From: Sulfurospirillaceae bacterium
Lineage (GTDB): Bacteria > Campylobacterota > Campylobacteria > Campylobacterales > Sulfurospirillaceae
Reading direction: 5' to 3'
DNA: 64,000 nt
Assembly: GCA_028684065.1 (NCBI GenBank)
Contig: JAQUGO010000002.1
Span: 124,001-188,000 of the forward strand
In this document: one piece after another, positions 16,252 through 23,593 of the stretch
Layout of the letters: the number at the start of each line of letters is the position of its first letter
Numbering within the stretch: position 1 is the first letter of the stretch
Translations under genes and position numbers: made by a program
Notes under the pieces: model-generated
The model's input: the letters and a program-made list of their open reading frames with translations, nothing else
Told to the model about the DNA's origin: nothing
Database searches by the model: none

Positions 16252-17192
16252 ACGTTATGAATCCTTTTTATTTTTTTGACTATTTCATCTCGTAATAGTT
16301 TTGGATTACATGGTGCGACTTCAAACCCTGCTGCGGTTTTATGTCCTCCGCCATTATACTCTAAAGCAATTTGCGAGACATTAATGTCTTTACTTCGAAG
16401 TGAAATTTTATATCCACCTTCTTTCTCTTCCAATATCATCAAAGCAATCGTTACATTAACCATTGTTCGTAAAATATTGATGATATTTTTTGTATCATTA
16501 CGACTAGCTCCTGTTGCAAGAAGCGCCTCTTGATCAATAATAACTGTTGCGATAGTACCATCTTCGTGCAACTCAAAATGTGTTAAGATATACGCATACA
16601 AGCGAATTTTAGATAACGGTTCTCTTCGCTTCACTTTCGATGCAATTTCTTTAGGATTTGCACCGCATTTAACCAATTGTGCAACAATGCTAAAAGTTAA
16701 TTCATCAATATCACCGTAAAGAAAAAAGCCCGTATCATCCGCAATGGCTGTATATAAACAAATGGCACATGCTTTGTTAATCTCAACATGATTCGCTTTT
16801 AATAACTCATATACTACCATACCAGCACTCGTAAAACGATCCACAACAAGATTTTGTGTGCCAAAATAAGTATTGGTGATATGATGGTCAATATTAATAA
16901 GCTGATACTCCCCTTGCGGGATTTTCAGCCTATCGAAAGTTGAACAATCACAGCTTACAACCACATCAAAAGATTTTGGCAAACTACTTTTTATCTTGGA
17001 AAATCCGGGAAGAAAATCATAAATTTGTGGTAAAGTCAGCGTATGATTATAATGAGTCACTTTTTTCCCAGCATCAACTAGCGCAGCATAAAGAGCTAGT
17101 GTACTACCTAACGTATCGCCATCAGGGTATACATGTGAAACTAAAACAATATGTTCAGCAGTTAGCATTGTCTGCCATGCTTCTTGATACAT
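16248..17192 (-). CDS. DHH-family phosphoesterase, NrnA-like oligoribonuclease/pAp phosphatase
   Basis: A 314-residue DHH/DHHA1 protein. Metal motifs: SHVYPDGDTLGS near residue 22, CDCSTFD near 82, DHH near 105 and a C-terminal GGGHKTAAGF (DHHA1). NrnA-type enzymes degrade nanoRNA and dephosphorylate pAp; RecJ is excluded by the short length. I start at ATG 17192 because GGAG lies 6 bases upstream; the frame opens at 17228. The start codon is the centre of a TACATGTA palindrome (17188-17195). It is the first gene of the long run ending in nnrS and overlaps the M23 peptidase gene by 4 bases. Confidence 0.85.
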   Translation of the reverse strand: MYQEAWQTMLTAEHIVLVSHVYPDGDTLGSTLALYAALVDAGKKVTHYNHTLTLPQIYDFLPGFSKIKSSLPKSFDVVVSCDCSTFDRLKIPQGEYQLINIDHHITNTYFGTQNLVVDRFTSAGMVVYELLKANHVEINKACAICLYTAIADDTGFFLYGDIDELTFSIVAQLVKCGANPKEIASKVKRREPLSKIRLYAYILTHFELHEDGTIATVIIDQEALLATGASRNDTKNIINILRTMVNVTIALMILEEKEGGYKISLRSKDINVSQIALEYNGGGHKTAAGFEVAPCNPKLLRDEIVKKIKRIHNV

Positions 17193-17279
17193 GTAAACTC
17201 CATTTCTGTCACTACACGAATTGCGCATAAAAAATGGATTATACTTAATTTTTTCTGAAAAGTTATTGAGGGGTGTTAA

Positions 17280-18338
17280 TTAGCGTGCTTTTTTTGAACT
17301 ACGATAAACAAAAGCAAGAACCTCAGCTACGGCTTTATAAAGATTCTCGGGAATAGTTTCTCCAAGATTGCATTTTTTATAAAGTTCACGCGCCAAAGGA
17401 GGATTTTCCACAATCTGAATATTATAATTCATGGCAATTTCTTTAATTTTAAGCGCTAAAAAATCAGTCCCCTTTGCTAATACTTTTGGGGCTGCTTCTT
17501 TTTCTTGATCATAGCGTATTGCAATAGCATAATGTGTGGGATTTGTAATAACAACATCAGCTTGAGGAATCTCTTGCATCATCCTTTTTTTGGTCATTTG
17601 CATCTGGATTTGCCTAATCTTTGCTTTAATTTTTGGATCTCCCTCCATTTGCTTATACTCATCTTTAATCTCTTGTTTACTCATACGAAGATCTTTAAAA
17701 TAGTTATAACGTACATAAAAAAGATCAAACAAAGCTAATATTAAAAAAATAAAAAGCATGACAGAAGCGAGAAGAATAACTTTCTCTTTAAGCCAAGAGA
17801 GTTGTTCAAAAATAGGAAAATAGATAACCGTTGGGAGCTCTTTAGTAAAGGCAATTAAAAAATAGTAGCAAACCCATAAGACAATCGAAACTTTTAAAAT
17901 GACTTTGATTGTCTCTACAAGTTTTTTGATAGATAAAAGATTTTTTAGTCCTTTAATGGGATCTATCTTACTGAAATCAGGAATGAGCGGTTTAGTTGTA
18001 AAGATAAAACCTATTTGCATGACGCCTGCTAATAAACCCGCAATAGCAACGGTAATCGCTAAAGGAATGACCATAAAAATAACTTCACGAAACGTTACAA
18101 TCGAAAGCTGCAAGACGACTTCTTTGGTAATTTCCACGCCAATTAAAGATTGATAGTAATAATATAAATAAACCATTCTATTCTCAATCCACGAGAGCAA
18201 TGACATAAAGGCAACAAAGGCAACGACCAATGTTACAAAACCACTGGCATCCTGGCTCTTGGGAACATTTCCATCTTTATAGGCATCTTCAATCTTTTTG
18301 GAGGTGGCTTCTTCGGTCTTTTCTTGATCGTCAGCCAT
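17280..18338 (-). CDS. flhB: Flagellar export apparatus protein FlhB
   Basis: A 352-residue inner-membrane protein of the flagellar type III secretion gate. Four hydrophobic helices (about residues 30-215) are followed by a cytoplasmic domain carrying the self-cleaving NPTH motif near residue 265 (VVITNPTHYAIA), which switches export specificity from rod/hook to filament. The N-terminus ADDQEKTEEATSKKIEDA is typical. It follows nadC by 18 bases, so it may share the nadA promoter, and lies apart from the fliF-G-H group at 43-46.6 kb. Confidence 0.96.
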   Translation of the reverse strand: MADDQEKTEEATSKKIEDAYKDGNVPKSQDASGFVTLVVAFVAFMSLLSWIENRMVYLYYYYQSLIGVEITKEVVLQLSIVTFREVIFMVIPLAITVAIAGLLAGVMQIGFIFTTKPLIPDFSKIDPIKGLKNLLSIKKLVETIKVILKVSIVLWVCYYFLIAFTKELPTVIYFPIFEQLSWLKEKVILLASVMLFIFLILALFDLFYVRYNYFKDLRMSKQEIKDEYKQMEGDPKIKAKIRQIQMQMTKKRMMQEIPQADVVITNPTHYAIAIRYDQEKEAAPKVLAKGTDFLALKIKEIAMNYNIQIVENPPLARELYKKCNLGETIPENLYKAVAEVLAFVYRSSKKAR

Positions 18339-18356
18339 TACATCACAATCCTATGA

Positions 18357-19187
18357 CTACATCGCAATTTTATGCGTAACTTTCATTGAAAAATCAAGCC
18401 ATACTGCTTGGTGAATCAAACTTCCACTGCTAATAGCATCAACTCCGGTTTGTGCATATTGCACAATATTGTCTTTAGTGATATTGCCACTGGCTTCCAA
18501 CAATACATGTGGAAAATGTCTCTTTTTATATGCAACGACATCGCAAATCATCTGAGGAGTCATATTGTCACACATCACAATATCAGCACCACATTGCATC
18601 GCAAATTGTGCAAAAGCAACATCTTCGCATTCAATTTCAACTTTACATGTAAAGGGTAATTTCACCCTTGCTTCTTGCATAAAAAGAGCCAAATTATCAA
18701 TCGTTTGCAGGTGAGTATCTTTAATCATTAAGCAATCATCCAGTCCCATACGATGATTGGTTCCGCCCCCGCAACGAATCGCATACTTTTCAAAAATACG
18801 TAAATGAGGTCTGGTTTTGCGTGTATCTAAAAGCTTAATAGGATACTCTTGTAAGACTTGTTTATAAGAGGCTACATTGGTGGCGATACCACTGGCATGT
18901 TGCATCATATTGAGCATCACACGTTCACATTTTAAAATCGTAGTAGATTTGCCCTCAATGGTTGCCACTTCATCACCTTTTTGAAGAGTATCTCCATCTT
19001 TAACATAAAATTTAATATCTAATTTATGCATCTTACAAAGTTCTTTAACATAACTTCGTCCTGCAAAAACACCCATATCTTTACATACAATAGTAGCACT
19101 GGCAAAACTATCTTTACCGACCAAAGAAAATAAATCACCTCTTCCGATATCCTCTTCCAAGGCTTTTTTAACAAATTTCCGAATCAT
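18357..19187 (-). CDS. nadC: Nicotinate-nucleotide pyrophosphorylase (carboxylating)
   Basis: A 276-residue quinolinate phosphoribosyltransferase, making nicotinate mononucleotide for NAD. The EEDIGRGDLFS opening, the LNMMQHASGIAT segment near residue 90, LLDTRKTRPHLR near 119, and the C-terminal LEASGNIT and GVDAISSGSL motifs are diagnostic. It overlaps nadA by 4 bases (ATGA). It carries the longest palindrome copy in the window, CTTTACATGTAAAG at 18641-18654, here in a frame reading Phe-Thr-Cys-Lys. Confidence 0.95.
   Translation of the reverse strand: MIRKFVKKALEEDIGRGDLFSLVGKDSFASATIVCKDMGVFAGRSYVKELCKMHKLDIKFYVKDGDTLQKGDEVATIEGKSTTILKCERVMLNMMQHASGIATNVASYKQVLQEYPIKLLDTRKTRPHLRIFEKYAIRCGGGTNHRMGLDDCLMIKDTHLQTIDNLALFMQEARVKLPFTCKVEIECEDVAFAQFAMQCGADIVMCDNMTPQMICDVVAYKKRHFPHVLLEASGNITKDNIVQYAQTGVDAISSGSLIHQAVWLDFSMKVTHKIAM
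18641..18654. repeat. 14-base palindrome CTTTACATGTAAAG (repeat family copy)
   Basis: A perfect 14-base palindrome inside nadC, identical to copies at 30319-30332 and 32058-32071. In those two it encodes Leu-His-Val-Lys; here it is read in another frame, so the amino acids differ while the DNA is kept. It is part of the window-wide family discussed in the findings. Confidence 0.75.
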
Positions 19188-20176
19188 AGCTCAAACATCC
19201 GATTAAGTGCTTTAAAGGCCCATTCTCTCGTTTCTTCAGAAATCTGTATCTCATTTTCAAATCGCTCTTCTTTGATACTTAAAAGAGTATTGTAAACATC
19301 TTCAAGTGTGGTTTCATTCATAGTAGGACATTCTGGTTTTGTGGAAGAAAGTACATACGTATTTTCTTTACGTAAGCGTTTGATCATATTATATTCCGTA
19401 CCAATGGCTACTTTTTGTGTCAAAGGTAGTTTGGCTACATACTCGATAATCTGACTGGTTGAGCCTACAAAATCAGATTGGTCACAAACCTCAGGTTTAC
19501 ATTCAGGATGTGTTACTATTAAAATAGTGGGATATTTTTCACGGTAAAACGTAATGTCTTCAACATCAAAGAGTTGATGCACAGAACAAAATCCATTGTA
19601 ACAAAGAATATCTGCATTTTTCGGGTCACTACCATCGCCAATCACACATGCCTTCAAACCCATCTCTTTAGCGATATTTTGTCCCAAACAACGATCTGGT
19701 ACAAACATAATTTTTTTGTTACTCTTCAATGCTTGGGTGATAATCTTTTTGGCATTCGAACTCGTACAAACATATCCACCCATCATTCCGACGCGAGCTT
19801 TAACTTCTGCAGAGGAATTGATATACGTTATGGGTAATATATTTTCATTAGGAATTCCAGCCTCATTCAGTAACTGAACATTTGCATCAAAGTAATCTGC
19901 ATCTATCATTCTGGCCATCGCACAACACGCAATTTTCGGCATGAAAACACGTTTTTCTGGAGCTAAAATTTTGACACTCTGTCCCATAAAACCTACGCCA
20001 CAAAAAACTAAAAAAGGATTTTTATCAAGGGCTGCCCATTGAGCCAATTGTAAGGAATCCCCTGCAAAATCGGCTAAGTCGAAAACTTCATCTTTTTGAT
20101 AAAAGTGAGCGACGATGCTTACATGTAATTCATTTTTTAAAGTAATAATGCGCTCTTTTAATTCAGTATTATTCAC
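19184..20176 (-). CDS. nadA: Quinolinate synthase NadA
   Basis: A 330-residue [4Fe-4S] enzyme that condenses iminoaspartate with dihydroxyacetone phosphate to quinolinate, upstream of NadC. Recognised from VAHFYQKDEVFDLADFAGDSL near residue 21, VCTSSNAKKI near 135 and THPECKPEVC near 222, which carry conserved cysteines; the oxygen-sensitive cluster suits a microaerophile. The nadB (aspartate oxidase) partner is not in the window. A TATAAT box at 20206-20211 lies upstream on the minus strand, so nadA is probably the first gene of nadA-nadC-flhB. One palindrome copy is at 20119-20128. Confidence 0.95.
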   Translation of the reverse strand: MNNTELKERIITLKNELHVSIVAHFYQKDEVFDLADFAGDSLQLAQWAALDKNPFLVFCGVGFMGQSVKILAPEKRVFMPKIACCAMARMIDADYFDANVQLLNEAGIPNENILPITYINSSAEVKARVGMMGGYVCTSSNAKKIITQALKSNKKIMFVPDRCLGQNIAKEMGLKACVIGDGSDPKNADILCYNGFCSVHQLFDVEDITFYREKYPTILIVTHPECKPEVCDQSDFVGSTSQIIEYVAKLPLTQKVAIGTEYNMIKRLRKENTYVLSSTKPECPTMNETTLEDVYNTLLSIKEERFENEIQISEETREWAFKALNRMFEL

Positions 20177-20205
20177 TCTCTATCCTTAGAATCATTCAAA
20201 AGTTG

Positions 20206-20211
20206 ATTATA
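20206..20211 (-). promoter_or_regulatory. -10 box of the nadA-nadC-flhB promoter
   Basis: A perfect TATAAT read on the minus strand, about 30 bases before the nadA ATG. It lies back to back with the plsY promoter in a 97-base divergent spacer. No clear -35 is visible, as is common in this phylum. Confidence 0.55.
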
Positions 20212-20238
20212 GCGTTAAAGGAATAATAACAAAATTAT

Positions 20239-20247
20239 TGCTATACT
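20239..20247 (+). promoter_or_regulatory. Extended -10 promoter for plsY
   Basis: TGCTATACT, an extended -10 element, lies 27 bases before the plsY GTG. The same nine bases occur, on the other strand, before ndk (37393-37401). Confidence 0.55.
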
Positions 20248-20273
20248 TTTCTTACTTTAACTAAGGATACCGT

Positions 20274-20900
20274 GTGGACTTTTTAACAAATATCAATATT
20301 CAATTTTATATTATTGCGTATCTCGTAGGAGGAATTCCTTTTGGGCTTTTAATAGCAAAATACTTTGCAGGTAGTGATATCCGACAAAGCGGTAGTGGTA
20401 GTATTGGGGCTACAAATGTCCTACGTGTGCTTAAAGAGAGCAATCCAACTTTAGCTAAAAAACTGGCTATTATCACGCTTGCACTCGATGCACTTAAAGG
20501 AATCTCTGTTCTTTTGGTTGGCAAATTTCTTGGACTTAGTATCGAAACATTATGGGCCATTGCTATTTTTGCCGTCATTGGTCACTGTTTTAGCCCTTAC
20601 CTCAAATTTGAAGGAGGCAAAGGAGTTGCAACGGGCGCTGGTGTACTTTTTGTAATGTTGCCTATCGAAACACTTATTGCATTGGTTGCATGGTTTATCG
20701 CAGGGAAAGTCCTTAAAGTATCATCTCTTTCATCTTTGATTGCTTTAATTGCACTGCTTGTTTCATCATTTATCATTCACCCCAATATAGAAGGCATTAA
20801 AACACATGCCCCTCTTTTAATTATTGCTTTTATCATAGTTTATAAGCATATCCCCAATATTATGCGATTATTTCAAGGCAAAGAATCAAAAGTTATCTAA
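20274..20900 (+). CDS. plsY: Acyl-phosphate:glycerol-3-phosphate acyltransferase PlsY
   Basis: A 208-residue membrane acyltransferase making lysophosphatidic acid from acyl-phosphate; its partner PlsX is encoded at 35392. Motif 1 (GSGSIGATNVLR, about residues 40-51) and motif 2 (KFEGGKGVATGAG, about residues 112-124) are intact, with five or so hydrophobic helices. The start is GTG 20274 with AAGGA about 7 bases upstream. The stop TAA is immediately followed by the GTG of folB, so the two are probably co-translated. Confidence 0.95.
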   Translation: MDFLTNINIQFYIIAYLVGGIPFGLLIAKYFAGSDIRQSGSGSIGATNVLRVLKESNPTLAKKLAIITLALDALKGISVLLVGKFLGLSIETLWAIAIFAVIGHCFSPYLKFEGGKGVATGAGVLFVMLPIETLIALVAWFIAGKVLKVSSLSSLIALIALLVSSFIIHPNIEGIKTHAPLLIIAFIIVYKHIPNIMRLFQGKESKVI

Positions 20901-21227
20901 GTGCGTATTTGTATTAAAAAGCTCACTTTCAAAACAATTATTGGCATTCTAGAAGTGGAACGAACAATTCCCCAGAAAGTTTGTATTTCTCTTACTTTGG
21001 ATTATAATTATGATGGTAATTATTTTATTAATTATGCAGACGTTTGCACGTTTATTGAAAATGATATGATGACATCTGAGTATAAACTTTTAGAAGATGC
21101 CCTTGAATCTTTGTGCCAAAAACTAAAATTCACCTATCCAAATATTAAAAAAATGAAATTAAAAATTCTCAAACCTAACATCGTGCCAAATGCGATAGTT
21201 GGCCTAATCTTAGAGAAAACTTTCTAA
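20901..21227 (+). CDS. folB: Dihydroneopterin aldolase-like FolB protein
   Basis: A 108-residue tunnelling-fold protein. The opening IRIKKLxxxxxIGILExER-type pattern (CIKKLTFKTIIGILEVERTIPQ) and the strand IKKMKLKILKPNIVPNA resemble FolB, including the glutamate near residue 20 and the lysine before the C-terminal proline. FolB cleaves dihydroneopterin to hydroxymethyl-dihydropterin in folate synthesis. The GTG start directly abuts the plsY stop. It is somewhat diverged (the middle is N/Y-rich), so a related tunnelling-fold activity cannot be excluded. Confidence 0.75.
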   Translation: MRICIKKLTFKTIIGILEVERTIPQKVCISLTLDYNYDGNYFINYADVCTFIENDMMTSEYKLLEDALESLCQKLKFTYPNIKKMKLKILKPNIVPNAIVGLILEKTF

Positions 21228-21272
21228 AAAATTAAATTTTTATTAAAAAAACTTTAAATCTAGCTAAAATTA

Positions 21273-21281
21273 TGGTATAAT
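21273..21281 (+). promoter_or_regulatory. Extended -10 promoter for the CosR-like regulator
   Basis: TGGTATAAT, a perfect TATAAT with the TG extension, lies 33 bases before the regulator's ATG; AAGGA follows near 21303. It probably drives the regulator, kinase, ferredoxin and ppx. Confidence 0.65.
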
Positions 21282-21314
21282 CCCGTTTAAATTTTAGCAC
21301 TTAAGGAACCTATA

Positions 21315-21986
21315 ATGCGAATTTTAATCGTAGAAGATGAAATTACCCTGAATAAAACTATTGCTGAAGGCTTACAAGAGTTTGGCTACCAAACAGATAG
21401 TTCAGAAAATTATAAAGATGCAGAATATTATATTGGCATCCGAAATTATGACCTTGTATTGACCGACTGGATGCTCCCTGATGGTGATGGCGTTGATTTA
21501 ATCAACCTTATCAAGCAAAAATCTCCACGCACGGCTGCTGTTATAATTTCAGCAAAAGACGATAAAGAGAGCGAAATTAAAGCGCTTAAAGCGGGTGCTG
21601 ATGACTATATCAAAAAACCATTTGATTTTGATATCTTAGTTGCACGTATTGAAGCAAGACTTCGTTTTGGTGGAACCAATGTTATCAAAATTGATGACTT
21701 AACTATTGATCCAGATGAAGAAAAAATTACCTATAAAGGTCAAGAAATTGAACTTAAAGGTAAACCATTTGAAGTGCTTACTCACCTTGCTCGCCATAGC
21801 GACCAAATTGTTTCTAAAGAACAACTTTTGGATGCTATTTGGGAAGAGCCTGAGCTTGTCACTCCAAACGTCATTGAAGTTGCCATCAACCAAATTCGTC
21901 AAAAAATGGACAAACCATTAGAAATCTCAACGATTGAGACAGTAAGACGAAGAGGTTATAGATTTTGTTTTCCAAAAAAAGTATAA
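21315..21986 (+). CDS. HsrA/CosR-family OmpR-type response regulator
   Basis: A 223-residue two-domain regulator. The receiver (1-120) keeps the acidic residues E7/D8, the phospho-acceptor D51 in TDWMLPDGDG, S79 and Lys101-Pro102. The C-terminal winged helix (from about 125) contains GKPFEVLTHLARH, IVSKEQLLDAIWEEPELVTPN and VRRRGYRF, which from memory are nearly identical to H. pylori HsrA (HP1043) and C. jejuni CosR. Those are essential orphan regulators of redox and metabolic genes that act without phosphorylation. Here a kinase gene overlaps the end by 22 bases, so this version looks like a normal two-component partner. A ferredoxin gene follows, as beside cosR in Campylobacter. Confidence 0.9.
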   Translation: MRILIVEDEITLNKTIAEGLQEFGYQTDSSENYKDAEYYIGIRNYDLVLTDWMLPDGDGVDLINLIKQKSPRTAAVIISAKDDKESEIKALKAGADDYIKKPFDFDILVARIEARLRFGGTNVIKIDDLTIDPDEEKITYKGQEIELKGKPFEVLTHLARHSDQIVSKEQLLDAIWEEPELVTPNVIEVAINQIRQKMDKPLEISTIETVRRRGYRFCFPKKV

Positions 21987-23275
21987 GAGATAATTTTATA
22001 CTCCAATTAGTGTCTGCTTCGGCGACACTAATTGTTATTTTCTCCGTTATTCTCTACAACTATATTAAAATCTCTATTTTTGAAGATATTACGCAAGAAC
22101 TTACTAAACAAGCCTCTATTATAGCCACTTCACGTATGAATTCCATTGAACGCATGGGTATTAATATCTTTGATCCTTCACTCAGTTCAATAAACAACCC
22201 AGCCGATACACATGTAACGGTTGCCATTCGTGTTAATCAAGGCAATGTCATCTCCTTTGAGCACAGTGAAAAGGAGGGAGAAAAATTTCTCACTATTTTT
22301 TATCCGCTTGAAAAGCGTCAGCATCATTTTATTTCTATTACAAAAAATATATCCAATACAGATATTTTACTGGATAAAATTTTTACCAATATCCTTATTA
22401 TTAATCTTACAGCCATTTTTCTCATTCTTTTTTATGCTCTTTTCCTCTCTCGTATGCTTATTTTACCTATTCGTTCATTAACCACAAAATTAGCAACTAT
22501 GAATGAAAATTTCTTACAAATTATTGATACCAAAACACTACCAAGTGAATTTCAACCTCTTGGTAATAGCATCAATAAACTCGTTGATCGCATTCAAATC
22601 TTTGTTAATTCACAAAAAGAGCTTTTTATTGGAGCTGCCCATGAACTTAAAACTCCTTTAGCGGTTATGAAAACAAAAAATGAAGTGACCCTTTTGAAGC
22701 CAAGAGAGTCTGAAAAATATATTGACACTCTAAAAACCAACAATCAAACAATCAACGATATGAACAAAATGATTAGTAATATCCTCGAAATTGGACGTCA
22801 AGAAAGTGCTCAATTTGAAAAACCTGTTGAAATTAATTTGATTGCTTTTTTAAATGAACAGATTAATAATTACGCGATTTTAGCAAATATGGAAGAGAAA
22901 CATATCCTCACAGATATCTCGCCAAAGTCTTACAAAATTACTATACAACCAACACTATTAGTTCATATTCTTCAAAATTTTGTTCAAAATGCTATTAAAT
23001 TTACTCCTAAAGAAGGAAATATTACAATTCAATCCTATACCAGCAAAGAAGGTTTTCATATTATTGTTACTGACGAAGGTATTGGTATTGATGAAAGTAA
23101 AGATCTTTTTGCTCCTTTCAAACGTTATGGTAATCAAACGGGCGCAGGGCTAGGACTGTTTTTAGCAAAAAGTGCTGCTGATGCCATTGGTGCTAAAATT
23201 TCTTTAAAAAATCGTCAAGATAGACAAGGAACCATTGCTTCATTAACTATTCCTTCCAAAAAAACTTCCATTTAA
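21965..23275 (+). CDS. Sensor histidine kinase, partner of the CosR-like regulator
   Basis: A 436-residue membrane kinase. Transmembrane helices lie at about 11-33 and 140-163, enclosing a small roughly 105-residue periplasmic sensor region. A HAMP-like linker leads to the H-box AAHELKTPLAVMKTK (H226), then the N-box QNFVQNAIKFT, G1 DEGIGID and G2 GAGLGLFLAKSAA, all intact. The start is TTG 21965, with GAGG nine bases upstream, inside the regulator gene. The 22-base overlap implies translational coupling and a shared pathway. The signal sensed is unknown. No such kinase accompanies CosR or HsrA in C. jejuni or H. pylori as I know them. Confidence 0.88.
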   Translation: MFSKKSIRDNFILQLVSASATLIVIFSVILYNYIKISIFEDITQELTKQASIIATSRMNSIERMGINIFDPSLSSINNPADTHVTVAIRVNQGNVISFEHSEKEGEKFLTIFYPLEKRQHHFISITKNISNTDILLDKIFTNILIINLTAIFLILFYALFLSRMLILPIRSLTTKLATMNENFLQIIDTKTLPSEFQPLGNSINKLVDRIQIFVNSQKELFIGAAHELKTPLAVMKTKNEVTLLKPRESEKYIDTLKTNNQTINDMNKMISNILEIGRQESAQFEKPVEINLIAFLNEQINNYAILANMEEKHILTDISPKSYKITIQPTLLVHILQNFVQNAIKFTPKEGNITIQSYTSKEGFHIIVTDEGIGIDESKDLFAPFKRYGNQTGAGLGLFLAKSAADAIGAKISLKNRQDRQGTIASLTIPSKKTSI

Positions 23276-23341
23276 ATTTTCTTAAAGTATATTTAGTGTA
23301 TAAACTTCTCCAAAATTAGACTTTAATGAAGGAAAAAATGT

Positions 23342-23593
23342 ATGTCTTTGATGATTACTGAAGAGTGTATTGCGTGTGACGCATGTAGAGATGAATGCCC
23401 AAATGGTGCCATTGAAGAGTCCGATCCAATCTATATTATCGATCCAGATATCTGCACAGAGTGTGTTGGTCATTATGATGAGCCCTCTTGCATTGCTGTA
23501 TGCCCCGTAGAGTGCATTATCCCCGACCCAGACAACATAGAGAGTGTTGAAGAGTTAAAGCTTAAATACGAACAACTAAACAGCGAAGAATAA
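23342..23593 (+). CDS. YfhL-type 2[4Fe-4S] ferredoxin
   Basis: An 83-residue electron carrier. The first cluster motif is CIACDACRDECP (residues 9-20); the second is CTECVGHYDEPSCIAVCP, with the insertion typical of Allochromatium-type ferredoxins. A short acidic tail follows. It lies 66 bases after the kinase gene and overlaps ppx by one base. A second ferredoxin with a very similar second motif (VGHHDAPAC) is encoded at 37484. The redox partner is unknown; pyruvate or 2-oxoglutarate oxidoreductases are plausible in this phylum. Confidence 0.9.
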   Translation: MSLMITEECIACDACRDECPNGAIEESDPIYIIDPDICTECVGHYDEPSCIAVCPVECIIPDPDNIESVEELKLKYEQLNSEE

